Notes under the pieces: generated by a model
Told to the model about the DNA's origin: nothing
Seen by the model: only the letters and a program-made list of their open reading frames with translations
Databases searched by the model: none
Made by a program: the position numbers and the translations under genes
In this document: positions 9,002 to 17,589 of the stretch, piece by piece
How the letters are laid out: the number at the start of each line of letters is the position of its first letter
Numbering within the stretch: the stretch's first letter is position 1
Source: JBBPZK01 sp965219175
Lineage (GTDB): Bacteria; Actinomycetota; Rubrobacteria; Rubrobacterales; Rubrobacteraceae
Assembly: GCA_965219175.1 (NCBI GenBank)
Contig: CBDCNI010000005.1
Coordinates: 1-63,727, forward strand
DNA: 63,727 bases
Direction of reading: 5' to 3'

Positions 9002-10695
9002 TCGGTAGTTTGTTGAAGTAGGGAGAACACTGTGTTCCAATGGCGTCACACAAGGAGGTGCCGCCATGACCAGAAGGCTGCCCGTGGCTCCGTCACCCGG
9101 TCCGTTGGAGGAATATGCTACCCGCTTTGACGAGCTCTTCTGCGCTCGCGCCCAACGTGAAGGCTTCCGTCGCTACCTGGAGGGTCTGGCTACTACCCGC
9201 CGAGCGCAACAAGACCTTGACCGCCCTCGCGAATACCGAGCCGGTGGCCGGAGCGCAGCGAAAGGAGGCGCAGAGCCTGCAATGGTTCCTCTCGGAGTCC
9301 GGATGGAACCCACGGGAGATCAACGAACGCCGACTGGAACTCTTACTTGAAGAGCTTGCTACCGCTCCGAGCGAGAAGGGCGTTCTGGTCATAGATGAGC
9401 ATGGCGACCGCAAATGGGGCAAGAAGACCGCCCACGTGGGTAGACAGTGGCTGGCCAACATCGGCAAGACCGACAGCGGGGTGGTCTCGGTCAGTAGCCT
9501 GTGGACAGACGAGAAGACCTACTGGCCCATTAACTTCGAGCCCTACACTCCCGCGCACCACTTCGGGGGCGGCAAGAACGACCCGAAGTTTCGCACTAAG
9601 CTGAAGATAGCTGCTCAATTGGTTGAGCAATCCGTGGAAGAGGGTATCCCATTTCGCGCGGTGGTGGCCGACTCGTTCTACGGCGAGGACTAGGGTTTCA
9701 AAGAAGCTTTGGAAGAGCTAGGTACGGGTTACGTGTTGGCCTTGAAGCCCTCGCATGCTTGGTGGCACAAGATAGGCGAGATAGGCTCCCCGTGGGCAGC
9801 GGCAGTAGAAGCCGGCGAAGGGTGGGAGAATGAGAGTAACCCGGGAGATTGGGTGAAGGTCGTGCGGCATTTCAGGGATGGGCATGAGGAAGCGTGGTGG
9901 GCTCTGGAAGTAGACGTAGGTCCCTATGGGGAAACCTGCTCACAAAATGCCCGGCGTCGGCGGGGACTGTGCGTGACGGATGACCGAGGCGTTCTCGAGG
10001 TATCCTCGCCGGATTTATAGGCTATTTCCGACAACGCGGAGCCACCACGGCGGGCTGTTTTCCCGTCACCATCATTCTCGCTATACGGCGGGTATTTCAA
10101 GATCAGGTTTGCTATGGGCCCGAAAAGACGTGGCGATCAGTGGTTGCGACCACCGATCCCAAAGAGTTGCCAGATAAAGCAACATGGTACCTGACTACCA
10201 ACTTGCCCGCTCCCGGTTCCAAGCAAGCGAGCGACAGCGAGCTAGAGGCGGCTGACCTGGCGGAGATTTTACGGTTGTATGGGCTGAGGATGTGGGTTGA
10301 GCAAAGCTACAAGCAGGTCAAGCACGTCCTTGGCTGGAGCGATTACCAGGTAAGGAGCGACATCGCGATTCGTCGTCACTGGCAGTTGGTCTGCTGCGCA
10401 TTCGCCTTCTGCTGGTGGGCCTACGGACACTTGCCGGCTTCGCTAGAAGAACCGTCCGAGACGAACAGCGATCTCCCCGCCGATTCGGCGGAAAGGGAAA
10501 AAAGGAGAGCCTTAGTGTCCTGGCCACAGACCTTGAGGGCAGTAAGGGCGTGGCTGGAGCCCTACATAATGCTCATGCGATACTGGCGGGCATTCTCCGG
10601 GATGCCCCCGCCATCGGGGCTAAAAGCGTTGCTTGAGCGGGTGTTCGCAGGCGAAGGGATCTACCTCTATGCCCACTAACAACAAACTACCGGTA
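9000..10695 (+). mobile_element. Second IS701-like element, with both inverted repeats
   Basis: The left end TATCGGTAGTTTGTTG (9000 on) and the reverse complement of the right end (TACCGGTAGTTTGTTG, to 10695) match at 15 of 16 positions. This sets the element at about 1.7 kb. It lies directly against the IS630 right end. Its transposase is broken in several places, so it is inactive. Confidence 0.75.
9066..10679 (+). pseudogene. Decayed IS701-family transposase
   Basis: The coding track changes frame near 9190-9230, reads GVLVIDEHGDRKWGKKTAHVG and AVVADSFYGED, hits an in-frame TAG at 9691-9693, resumes GFKEALEELGTGYVLALKP, then shifts frame again near 9940 before ILRLYGLRMWVEQSYKQVKHVLGW. 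At least three disabling lesions are present. It is distinct in sequence from the neighbour at 6827, so the two IS701-type elements arrived separately. Confidence 0.85.
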
Positions 10696-10755
10696 TGCCA
10701 GAGTCTCGGGGGGCTCGGTCACCTTTCCGACGTCAAAGCCTATCCAGTAGCGCAT
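10696..10755 (-). pseudogene. Possible 5' stub of an IS110-type transposase
   Basis: On the minus strand an ATG at 10755, preceded by GGAGGAGG, opens with MRYWIGFDVGK. This resembles the Y-x-G-x-DVGK start of IS110/IS1111 transposases. The frame is cut off after about 20 codons by the IS701-like element ending at 10695. The call rests on a short match only. Confidence 0.35.
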
Positions 10756-11072
10756 CCCGAGATACCTCCTCCGCTATAGCCATCTCCTTCAGCCCTAGGT
10801 TCCTCTCGCCGTCTTAGCCCTTACCAAGCGATTATTATTCGCCAATCCCGATCAGCGGTCCGAAGGATTCCCGAGCGGGCCAGGGGAAGATGCAATCGGT
10901 GGCCATCCTCCCCCTGTGAAGCGTGGAGGGGCAGCTACTCGCGAGCCATCCCAGACCCGCCGGGGCGTCATGAGTAGCCTAACTCGCGACAGACTACAGC
11001 GTAGGGCTACTCGCGGTCCAAGTCGGATCGGTCTATGAACGCTCGTCCAGTACTGCAATGCGTATAACCCGC
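10756..11072. other. Non-coding gap downstream of the RiPP operon
   Basis: About 320 bases with no convincing gene. Repeats of the type CTACTCGCG and GTAGCC-CTACTC occur around 10930-11010 and could fold. No T-run terminator is clear for the leftward operon that ends at 11073. Confidence 0.3.
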
Positions 11073-12722
11073 TCATAATGTGTGCTCATAGCAATAACCC
11101 GGCTCGCGCCCAGGCGCGATTAGGACCTGAGCCAAGTTTGTCAGGACAGAATCTTCCGCAAAGCCTAGCAGCGCGTTCGCCCGATCCACCCTGTAGGCGC
11201 AGGTTACATGGCAGCCTAACCCCAACGCTGCCGCCGCCAGGTAGAGTCGCTGAACGGATATGCCGGCCTCCATATTCTGCATCCGGTACCACCGATCGCC
11301 GTGGACACTGAAACCACTCTCGTAGTCGGCAGCGGGTAAAATGGCGATGCTAGCATGGTGCAGATTGGTGGTGTTGAAAGTCAAGGTGGCTTGTAGTTCC
11401 GCGCTAACGTCCGCAGCATATACTTGTTCAAGGGTGTGACGCTCAGCACAATAATAATAAACGCCTGGAGCTACGCCTTCCACGTGGTTGATCACGCAGA
11501 ACAGCAAAGTGTGTTGCACGCTGGGGGGATCGCTGGGGGGATCGCTGTCGAGATCGCTCGGATAGCCTTGCGCGGCTGCGGCAAGCAGCTGGGAAAGTTG
11601 CCGCCAGGTCAGCTTCGAGAGTCTGAAGTACCCCATCGAAGAACGACGTCGGTGCAGACCTTCAAGCAGATTGGTGCCACAATCGACCAGTTCCAGCGAA
11701 CGGCGAGATTTTGGCGCTGAGTGGATGATCGGCGCCAAGCTCGTCTCAGAAGGGACCAGGCCGGAAGTAGGCGACATGGACGCTCGATGCAGTTCTGCGA
11801 GTAGCGGCAAGGAGGAAGCTATAGACCGAATGGCGGCAGGCTCATGAAGGACTGGGAAGGCTTTCGTAAGGCTCTGTGGGCGGGTCGCCGGTGTTTGGTT
11901 CTCCTGCTGTTGCAGGTCCACGATGGCGTAGACGCTTTCATGCATAGGATCGAGGCCCAGGAGACAGTCTAGCTCATGGTCCACGAACTTGTAACGTACT
12001 GTTGGCCTCAATCCATACCGTTCCGCGACCGCCAAGCTTTGTCCGATTAGCACCCCAGCATCTAAACTCTGCAAGCGGTAACTGAACTCGCCGTACTTGA
12101 AGGCGTTCTTCCAGAATACGATACTTAGTACCAGAGCTAGCTCCGAAGAGGTAGCGCTGGAGGAGGCAGAATGGGCGGAAAGCGTAGACATCGGGTCCTC
12201 GCTTTGGAGAGTGTGTAGCATGTGATGCGCCGGATCGTAGTGATGCACACCTTGTGGGATGCTCTGACCAGAGCCCACTAGAAGGTACAGTTCGCACGGG
12301 AATCGGGCTCCTCCCGACGGCACCGAACGCAGCATACCGAGCCCGAGAGAGGTTCGGACTGCACTAGGTGTGCCGACGAGGCTGGCTGAAAGTCCGGTGG
12401 GGCTTAGCGCAGTCCACCGTTGTCGCGCAAGGCCGTAGACATCGCAGAGTAGCTGTCCTGTCTGCTCAATCGTAAGTGGTTGGGGGCAGCGCTCCTGCCT
12501 CTGAGTGGTAGATGTAGGAGATTCGTAGCCGAGCGCTGTCTTGGGAAGACCGCTATAGAGTTTGAATTGACTAGGCTCGTTGCTCCAATCGACCTTATCG
12601 GGTAGCGAAAGGTTCTCTCCGACGGTCACGTACCGGCGGCCGATTTTGCCTTTTGTGTTGTCTCTCGCGGCTTCCGCGATCCGTGTTCCGACCCTCTTGA
12701 AAGAGATTTCGTTTGCTTTCAT
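11073..12722 (-). CDS. SagB-type nitroreductase-fold dehydrogenase, tandem form (second copy)
   Basis: About 549 aa with two nitroreductase-like halves. The N-terminal half has PSGGARFPCELYLLVG and FWKNAFKYGEFSYRLQSLDAGVLIGQ, the SagB/ThcOx signature for FMN binding; the second half holds SIAILPAADY and YRMQNMEAGISVQRLYLAAAALGLG. Such enzymes oxidise azolines to thiazoles or oxazoles with FMN. The ATG at 12722 is chosen because AAGGATG precedes it and because the longer frame would run into the upstream gene. It is the last gene of the operon and differs clearly from the copy at 17567-19213, so the two may act on different rings, or one may have another oxidative role. Confidence 0.85.
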   Translation of the reverse strand: MKANEISFKRVGTRIAEAARDNTKGKIGRRYVTVGENLSLPDKVDWSNEPSQFKLYSGLPKTALGYESPTSTTQRQERCPQPLTIEQTGQLLCDVYGLARQRWTALSPTGLSASLVGTPSAVRTSLGLGMLRSVPSGGARFPCELYLLVGSGQSIPQGVHHYDPAHHMLHTLQSEDPMSTLSAHSASSSATSSELALVLSIVFWKNAFKYGEFSYRLQSLDAGVLIGQSLAVAERYGLRPTVRYKFVDHELDCLLGLDPMHESVYAIVDLQQQENQTPATRPQSLTKAFPVLHEPAAIRSIASSLPLLAELHRASMSPTSGLVPSETSLAPIIHSAPKSRRSLELVDCGTNLLEGLHRRRSSMGYFRLSKLTWRQLSQLLAAAAQGYPSDLDSDPPSDPPSVQHTLLFCVINHVEGVAPGVYYYCAERHTLEQVYAADVSAELQATLTFNTTNLHHASIAILPAADYESGFSVHGDRWYRMQNMEAGISVQRLYLAAAALGLGCHVTCAYRVDRANALLGFAEDSVLTNLAQVLIAPGREPGYCYEHTL

Positions 12723-12762
12723 AAGACATCCTTCTCGTTTAACGTAGCGACTTGACCTCGCT

Positions 12763-13890
12763 TCACGAGACCAAATCCACAGCGGAGACACCAAACAACT
12801 CCTCGACAGCGTTAGCAAGCAAATAGCACAACAGGTACCGCTCGAGGGGCTTGATACCTAAGCGGTTCAGGTGCAAGTATAGGTAATTGAGCACTAGGCG
12901 ATAGCATCTGAACCAGAGATCCTTCTGCATAGCTGCCACGTAAGCATCGTTGTTTTGAATTGACTGATGGAAAGCGCTGTGCTCGAGCATTTCGGGGTTC
13001 CACCTTCTTCCCCCACGCCCTGTTTCCGTGTCGAAGGAGATCTTCTCGGAGGCAACGAGGGGTTGAGCCTGTCTCCAGAATCTATCTGAAATTTCAACCC
13101 ACTCATGGACGAATGGGACATCGCCCTCTTTAGCATCGAAAGTTTTGAGCACACGTTCCAGGCGTTGTACCAGAGCCTCGGATAGGGTTTCATATCTCTC
13201 TCTGCAAGATGTTCTCAACGCAGCAGGGTTGGAGGAATTTAGGATGAAGGCTTCCGAGTGGGATCTATAGGAAAGAAACCCTCGCGCAATGCCCGAGCCC
13301 AGAACGTGGGCCACTGCGATCATCAGATCAAAGCTAAGCTCCAAGCGATCGTCGTTGGAGCGGATGTGCTCGAGCATCTCGAAAGTTAGCTTCGTAGTTT
13401 CGACATAAAACGCTTCGAGCAAGCCAGCTGCTTCTACGCTACCCAAAACGTGGAGGCGGCGACTGTAATCCTCGTACATAATCGAATTGTTCGGACGCAA
13501 AGGAAGCAGAGCGCCTGTTTCTTGCTCCTGCTCCGCCAGTTTTTGGTACGCTGCTAGCCTCTGTTCCCCGTCTATCTCCGTAGCCGAAGGGTGCTCCGTC
13601 AAGTACCATCCTATCTGCTCCTCAACCTTGGGCTTGACGGATTCGAAGAAGCGGTCACTGGGTGTGAAGACGAAGAGCCGTACATGAGGGCCACGCAACC
13701 AGTGGCGAACAAAGAAACGTTTCTGGGAAGTTGCCTCCAAAGCCCCGAAGAGTGGGCGGACGCAATCGAGAAGCAAATCATCCTTGTCCTCATCATAGTA
13801 GTATAGGTAAATACCGTGCCAACGTGAGGCGTCGTCGTTCAAGGAAGCCCTTTCTCTATTGATCGGTGGTTGAGAGCAAGGTTCACTCAT
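12763..13890 (-). CDS. Thiopeptide-type biosynthesis protein (SpaB_C/TIGR03891-like), copy 2
   Basis: A 375-aa stand-alone protein of the LanB C-terminal family. Signatures are WHGIYLYYYDEDKDDLLLDCVRPLF, FFVRHWLRGPHVRLFVF, and a C-terminal helical end LYLHLNRLGIKPLERYLLCYLLANAVEELFG. In thiopeptide pathways this fold does two jobs on separate proteins: glutamate elimination to give Dha/Dhb (TbtC type) and the formal [4+2] cycloaddition (TbtD/TclM type). Here two such genes sit side by side, which fits one of each. Which is which cannot be decided by eye. The ATG overlaps the stop of the upstream gene (ATGA at 13887-13890). Confidence 0.85.
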   Translation of the reverse strand: MSEPCSQPPINRERASLNDDASRWHGIYLYYYDEDKDDLLLDCVRPLFGALEATSQKRFFVRHWLRGPHVRLFVFTPSDRFFESVKPKVEEQIGWYLTEHPSATEIDGEQRLAAYQKLAEQEQETGALLPLRPNNSIMYEDYSRRLHVLGSVEAAGLLEAFYVETTKLTFEMLEHIRSNDDRLELSFDLMIAVAHVLGSGIARGFLSYRSHSEAFILNSSNPAALRTSCRERYETLSEALVQRLERVLKTFDAKEGDVPFVHEWVEISDRFWRQAQPLVASEKISFDTETGRGGRRWNPEMLEHSAFHQSIQNNDAYVAAMQKDLWFRCYRLVLNYLYLHLNRLGIKPLERYLLCYLLANAVEELFGVSAVDLVS

Positions 13891-14876
13891 CGGCCCTCCA
13901 AGATCTCCGCGAGCGTTCGCCGTATGAGGTAGACTAGATAGGCTTCTTCGTGCAAGGAGATGCCTAACCTGTTGTTGTTCAGGTGCGAGCAGTAGAGGAT
14001 AATGGCGTTGCGGTGGGGTTGCTTATCAGGACATAACGTATTCCTCACGATTCCACCGTAGCGGGAGAGTTCGTGCCGTTCCAACCGAACCAGCCGTTCG
14101 TTCAATGTGACAATCGAATCCGTCCAGCACACAAGCGTGGAGTCATGGCTCCTTTTCACTTCTTGTTCGACCATACTGAGTAGCCGTCTCACGAGATTAA
14201 GCAAGCGTGGTCGTTGTCGGAGGTACTGGCGCTCGAATTGGTTCTCGTAGCGGTCACGATCGTCGGCAATGAACCTGGTACCCCATGCTTGATCTCCGAC
14301 CATGAAAAATCGAGCGAGATTTTCCAACTCTCTCTCGCAGACCGCAGCGGCGGCCAGCATCATCGAGAGGGCTTCGCCATAGCGTCTGTCGCGATTTGGC
14401 ACACTGGCTATCAACTCAAGAGCAAGCTCGCTAGAATCCGCGAAGTGGTGCTCAACGGCCTCGGTCGACTCCATACCTCCATAGAGCGTGTACTCGGGTG
14501 CGTATGGAATGTAACGCAGCGAATTATTAGGGTAAACGGTACCTACACTCTGCTCGCCATGCTCGACTCGCGAGAGGAAGTAAGCCACCTCCTCGTACTG
14601 GTCGCGCCGGAGAATCGTGTTGGAAGGATGCAGAGAGAAAAATCTTCCGATCCGTTTGTCGATCAGCTTCGTCACCGTCTCCCAGCTCATTCCAAACGCC
14701 GGGAGCAACCGCAGCCGAACATGAGGGCCGCCTTGCCAATAGCGGACAAAAAAGTAACGGTCGATCATTCCTAGACTGTTCAACTCTCCGACCAGTGGGC
14801 GGATGCCCCCGTTTATCAGATCGTCCAGACTGTCGTGGTAGAAAATGTGGGCGCTCACCCACGATCGGTTACCCAT
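13887..14876 (-). CDS. Thiopeptide-type biosynthesis protein (SpaB_C/TIGR03891-like), copy 1
   Basis: A 329-aa homologue of the LanB elimination domain. It shows WVSAHIFYHDSLDDLINGGIRPLV, YFFVRYWQGGPHVRLRLLP, YIPYAPEYTLYGG (the conserved Y-x-PE-x-YGG stretch of elimination domains) and the end LNNNRLGISLHEEAYLVYLIRRTL. The retained YxPExxxYGG motif makes this the better candidate for tRNA-Glu-dependent dehydration by glutamate elimination, leaving the 12763-13890 protein for cyclisation; this split is an inference. It overlaps both neighbours by a few bases, so the genes are translated in concert. Confidence 0.85.
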   Translation of the reverse strand: MGNRSWVSAHIFYHDSLDDLINGGIRPLVGELNSLGMIDRYFFVRYWQGGPHVRLRLLPAFGMSWETVTKLIDKRIGRFFSLHPSNTILRRDQYEEVAYFLSRVEHGEQSVGTVYPNNSLRYIPYAPEYTLYGGMESTEAVEHHFADSSELALELIASVPNRDRRYGEALSMMLAAAAVCERELENLARFFMVGDQAWGTRFIADDRDRYENQFERQYLRQRPRLLNLVRRLLSMVEQEVKRSHDSTLVCWTDSIVTLNERLVRLERHELSRYGGIVRNTLCPDKQPHRNAIILYCSHLNNNRLGISLHEEAYLVYLIRRTLAEILEGR

Positions 14877-17589
14877 AGATATCCTGGTGGTGAGTCAACT
14901 CAAAAATACATTCGCTAACGTACGAACCCCTTGCATCGTGCACCATGAGGTCCTCGTAAGCCGGTAGCATCTCCTCCATCATGACCAGTTGGTCCGGCTC
15001 CTTGATCATTTGCTCGAGAACCCTTAAGGAGAAGAAGCTAGAGAAGTCCACATACATAGGTTTGCGCGACTTGTGTAAGATAGTCCCTTGCGAATCGTAT
15101 GATGCGGGGCTGAGTATTCGAAAGAAGCATTGCTTAGGCACTTGGTGTCTGTGGCACCAACGCGTCACTTTGATCATGTGGGTCAAAGGCGTCTCGCCCT
15201 TTTCACGCATCAACGGGCCAGCTAACGTCGCCCAGGTTGCTCGGCTGATGACCACATTCCCCAGACAAAGCCGTGGAAACCGATGGACCTCTTGCTCAGC
15301 GTTCCCAAAAGACACAAGGTCTAAGGTCCGCTTGGTGAATTCCAAACCGGATGGCGACTGACCAAAGACACGGATTAAGAAACGGTACGCAGAAGGCAAG
15401 AAGAAGTCGGCCATTATACCGAGGTGCAAGGGCGAGACTTCACGCCTCATACTCCGTGAAACTAGGCGGAGCCTATCCGCTTCGGGATCGTGCTCGACTC
15501 GCAGATCGTTCAGCGGGATTTGTTCCTCTGACGGGCGGTGGCTTATGGCCCCAGGGTAACGAATCTCATAATCCGTGGTCGGGACCCGCAGGTTAAGGTT
15601 CGAACCACTTACGCTGCTGATGTCTGCGTGGAGAACCTGCTCTGAGTCGGCGCGAGGGGCTTGGGACACCAGGAAGTTATCATCACCAGCCGCCTTTTGG
15701 TCCAGCCGCCAAAGTTGAGCTTGGCTCCGCCAGAAGCCGACATCAATGTCGTTCAGCACCAGATGCGGCGTCCCATCCCGCAGCATAATCTGGCAACGGA
15801 ACGCCACTGATTCGGATGGCCCAGCGAACGCAGGTATTCTGGAGGCGAAGTCCTCCAGCACGGAGCGATCAAGCTGACTGACTTGTCCGTCATCTGAGCT
15901 ACGGCCTATTAGGTAGGAGCGTAGCTCTCGCTTGAGCCCGCCGAGTTGCTCCAGTCTATCGAGGCCACTCCAGTCCTGCAGGTACGGCTCGTAAAAAACC
16001 TTTCGCAGATCCGCGCCGCTCGTGTGGTAGTTCGGTCGCCATCCCCCTGGTTGACGCACTTCCTTGCAAAAAGCCTGGTAGAAATCTCCCAAATCCTCGC
16101 TGGCTCCTACCCCGTAATGGTCGACGAAGAACGCCGTGGCGGTTAGACGCCCAGGCAAAAACCTATCGTATAAGCCAGTCAGCCGATGCAAGAGGTGCAA
16201 ATCATCTAGCGTGCTGCGCCAAAATCTCGTCGAGCAACGAAAATCCATTCCTACCGTAAGGGTGTTCTCGTAGATGGCGTCCTTTTTTGGAAGCTCAATT
16301 CCACGCTGAGTCCAACCGAGCTTTCGGGAGATGTCGTCCAACGTATCGCATATGCTCCGCGTTTGCTCGAATCTGTCGTCGGCTGGTTCAGCAGTGGTGA
16401 AGGCCGCCACGTGGGACTGGAGCGTTTTCAGAAGTAGCTTGACGGACTCGATCCTAACTCCTGAATATTTACTCACCTCTTTCAGGAGTTGGCTGAGGTG
16501 ATCGAGAGATTGGTCGGGAACGGATAAGTTGAGTTCCAGGAGCCCGAGGTCTATAAGATAGTCGAGGAATTCCACTGCCTCTTCGCTTCGGTGTTCCAGC
16601 CGAGCCCCAGAAGAGAGTTGTTGAACGATCTTACCGTACGTACAGCCTTCTTTACTCCGGACCGCTCGTAGAATGTACGACAGAGTCGGTGTAGAAGTAA
16701 GGTTCACCATAGTCTCTCCTCGCTTCTGTCCCAGAAAGCGTATGGAGCCGTTCTCTTCGAGGAGGCTGCTATTCACCTCCAGAATGAGATGGTCCCTAAT
16801 CTCCGGCCACCGCGAGAGCTCTCGGCCGATCCACTGCGCGAGTAACACATTAAACTCGACCACGCCACTTCGCGTCCACCCTGCACAGTGCAGGGTCGGT
16901 GAAGGAGCATCCTCAACCCATCTTCCCTGCCCGCTGCTAGTAAAGGTGCTGTACGGGCTAGTCTTTGTTGCTACCCGGCAGAGGTATTTGACCAATCTGA
17001 TTTCTAGTTTCCTGTCAGGAAGAGGATTGGGACCGGTGCGCAACCACTTGCTGAGCTTTGAGTAAAATCCACGGCTAGCGAGGACTAGCCCCTGATGAAA
17101 AACGTTGTCATCAGCCACCTTCTGGAGCTCACGACGTTTCTCGATGGTTTCCGTCTCCAGGACTGTTTCAGCTTTCGCCTCAATGGCCGAGCGGCGCTTC
17201 ACCTGCTCGTGCCAGATAGCAATACGTCTGCGGAGCTTTGGCGATAGGACCGACCTGGTGTGGTCGTCGAATTCTTTATCCTTGGACGCCTTGCCTTGGT
17301 ATACTGCACGTCGCAGTGCGATCAGACGGCGTCTGACACGCTGATCTTCTGCGATTCCTATGGCTTCGTAAAGCGCCTCGCACAGCGGTTCACGCTGCCT
17401 TTCTAGCCAGGCTTCCACGGTCAACAATTCTTTTATCGACTTCGTTGTCCGTTCAAATCGCAAACAGTGCAAATCTTGTATCGGTAGTCCAGCCACCCGC
17501 ACCGCGAAAGTGGGTGCAACGGTGTACGCACGCCGGTCGGCCGAAGCTGGCACGAGGGGCGAGCTGCTAGAATCTGATGGAAAGCCCAT
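14869..17589 (-). CDS. LanB-type glutamylation protein (lantibiotic dehydratase N-terminal domain)
   Basis: A 906-aa protein covering only the glutamylation part of split LanB dehydratases, the TbtB-like arrangement of thiopeptide clusters. It is expected to transfer glutamate from glutamyl-tRNA to Ser of the precursor core before elimination. The family motif RVATKTSPYSTFTSSG is at about residues 205-220 (compare R-x-T-P-F-G/S-x-F in LanB). A charged helical stretch at about 90-160 precedes it. It overlaps the upstream SagB gene by 23 bases and the downstream gene by 8, which implies one polycistronic message. The core has two Ser that could be targets, S1 and S9. Confidence 0.88.
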   Translation of the reverse strand: MGFPSDSSSSPLVPASADRRAYTVAPTFAVRVAGLPIQDLHCLRFERTTKSIKELLTVEAWLERQREPLCEALYEAIGIAEDQRVRRRLIALRRAVYQGKASKDKEFDDHTRSVLSPKLRRRIAIWHEQVKRRSAIEAKAETVLETETIEKRRELQKVADDNVFHQGLVLASRGFYSKLSKWLRTGPNPLPDRKLEIRLVKYLCRVATKTSPYSTFTSSGQGRWVEDAPSPTLHCAGWTRSGVVEFNVLLAQWIGRELSRWPEIRDHLILEVNSSLLEENGSIRFLGQKRGETMVNLTSTPTLSYILRAVRSKEGCTYGKIVQQLSSGARLEHRSEEAVEFLDYLIDLGLLELNLSVPDQSLDHLSQLLKEVSKYSGVRIESVKLLLKTLQSHVAAFTTAEPADDRFEQTRSICDTLDDISRKLGWTQRGIELPKKDAIYENTLTVGMDFRCSTRFWRSTLDDLHLLHRLTGLYDRFLPGRLTATAFFVDHYGVGASEDLGDFYQAFCKEVRQPGGWRPNYHTSGADLRKVFYEPYLQDWSGLDRLEQLGGLKRELRSYLIGRSSDDGQVSQLDRSVLEDFASRIPAFAGPSESVAFRCQIMLRDGTPHLVLNDIDVGFWRSQAQLWRLDQKAAGDDNFLVSQAPRADSEQVLHADISSVSGSNLNLRVPTTDYEIRYPGAISHRPSEEQIPLNDLRVEHDPEADRLRLVSRSMRREVSPLHLGIMADFFLPSAYRFLIRVFGQSPSGLEFTKRTLDLVSFGNAEQEVHRFPRLCLGNVVISRATWATLAGPLMREKGETPLTHMIKVTRWCHRHQVPKQCFFRILSPASYDSQGTILHKSRKPMYVDFSSFFSLRVLEQMIKEPDQLVMMEEMLPAYEDLMVHDARGSYVSECIFELTHHQDIYG

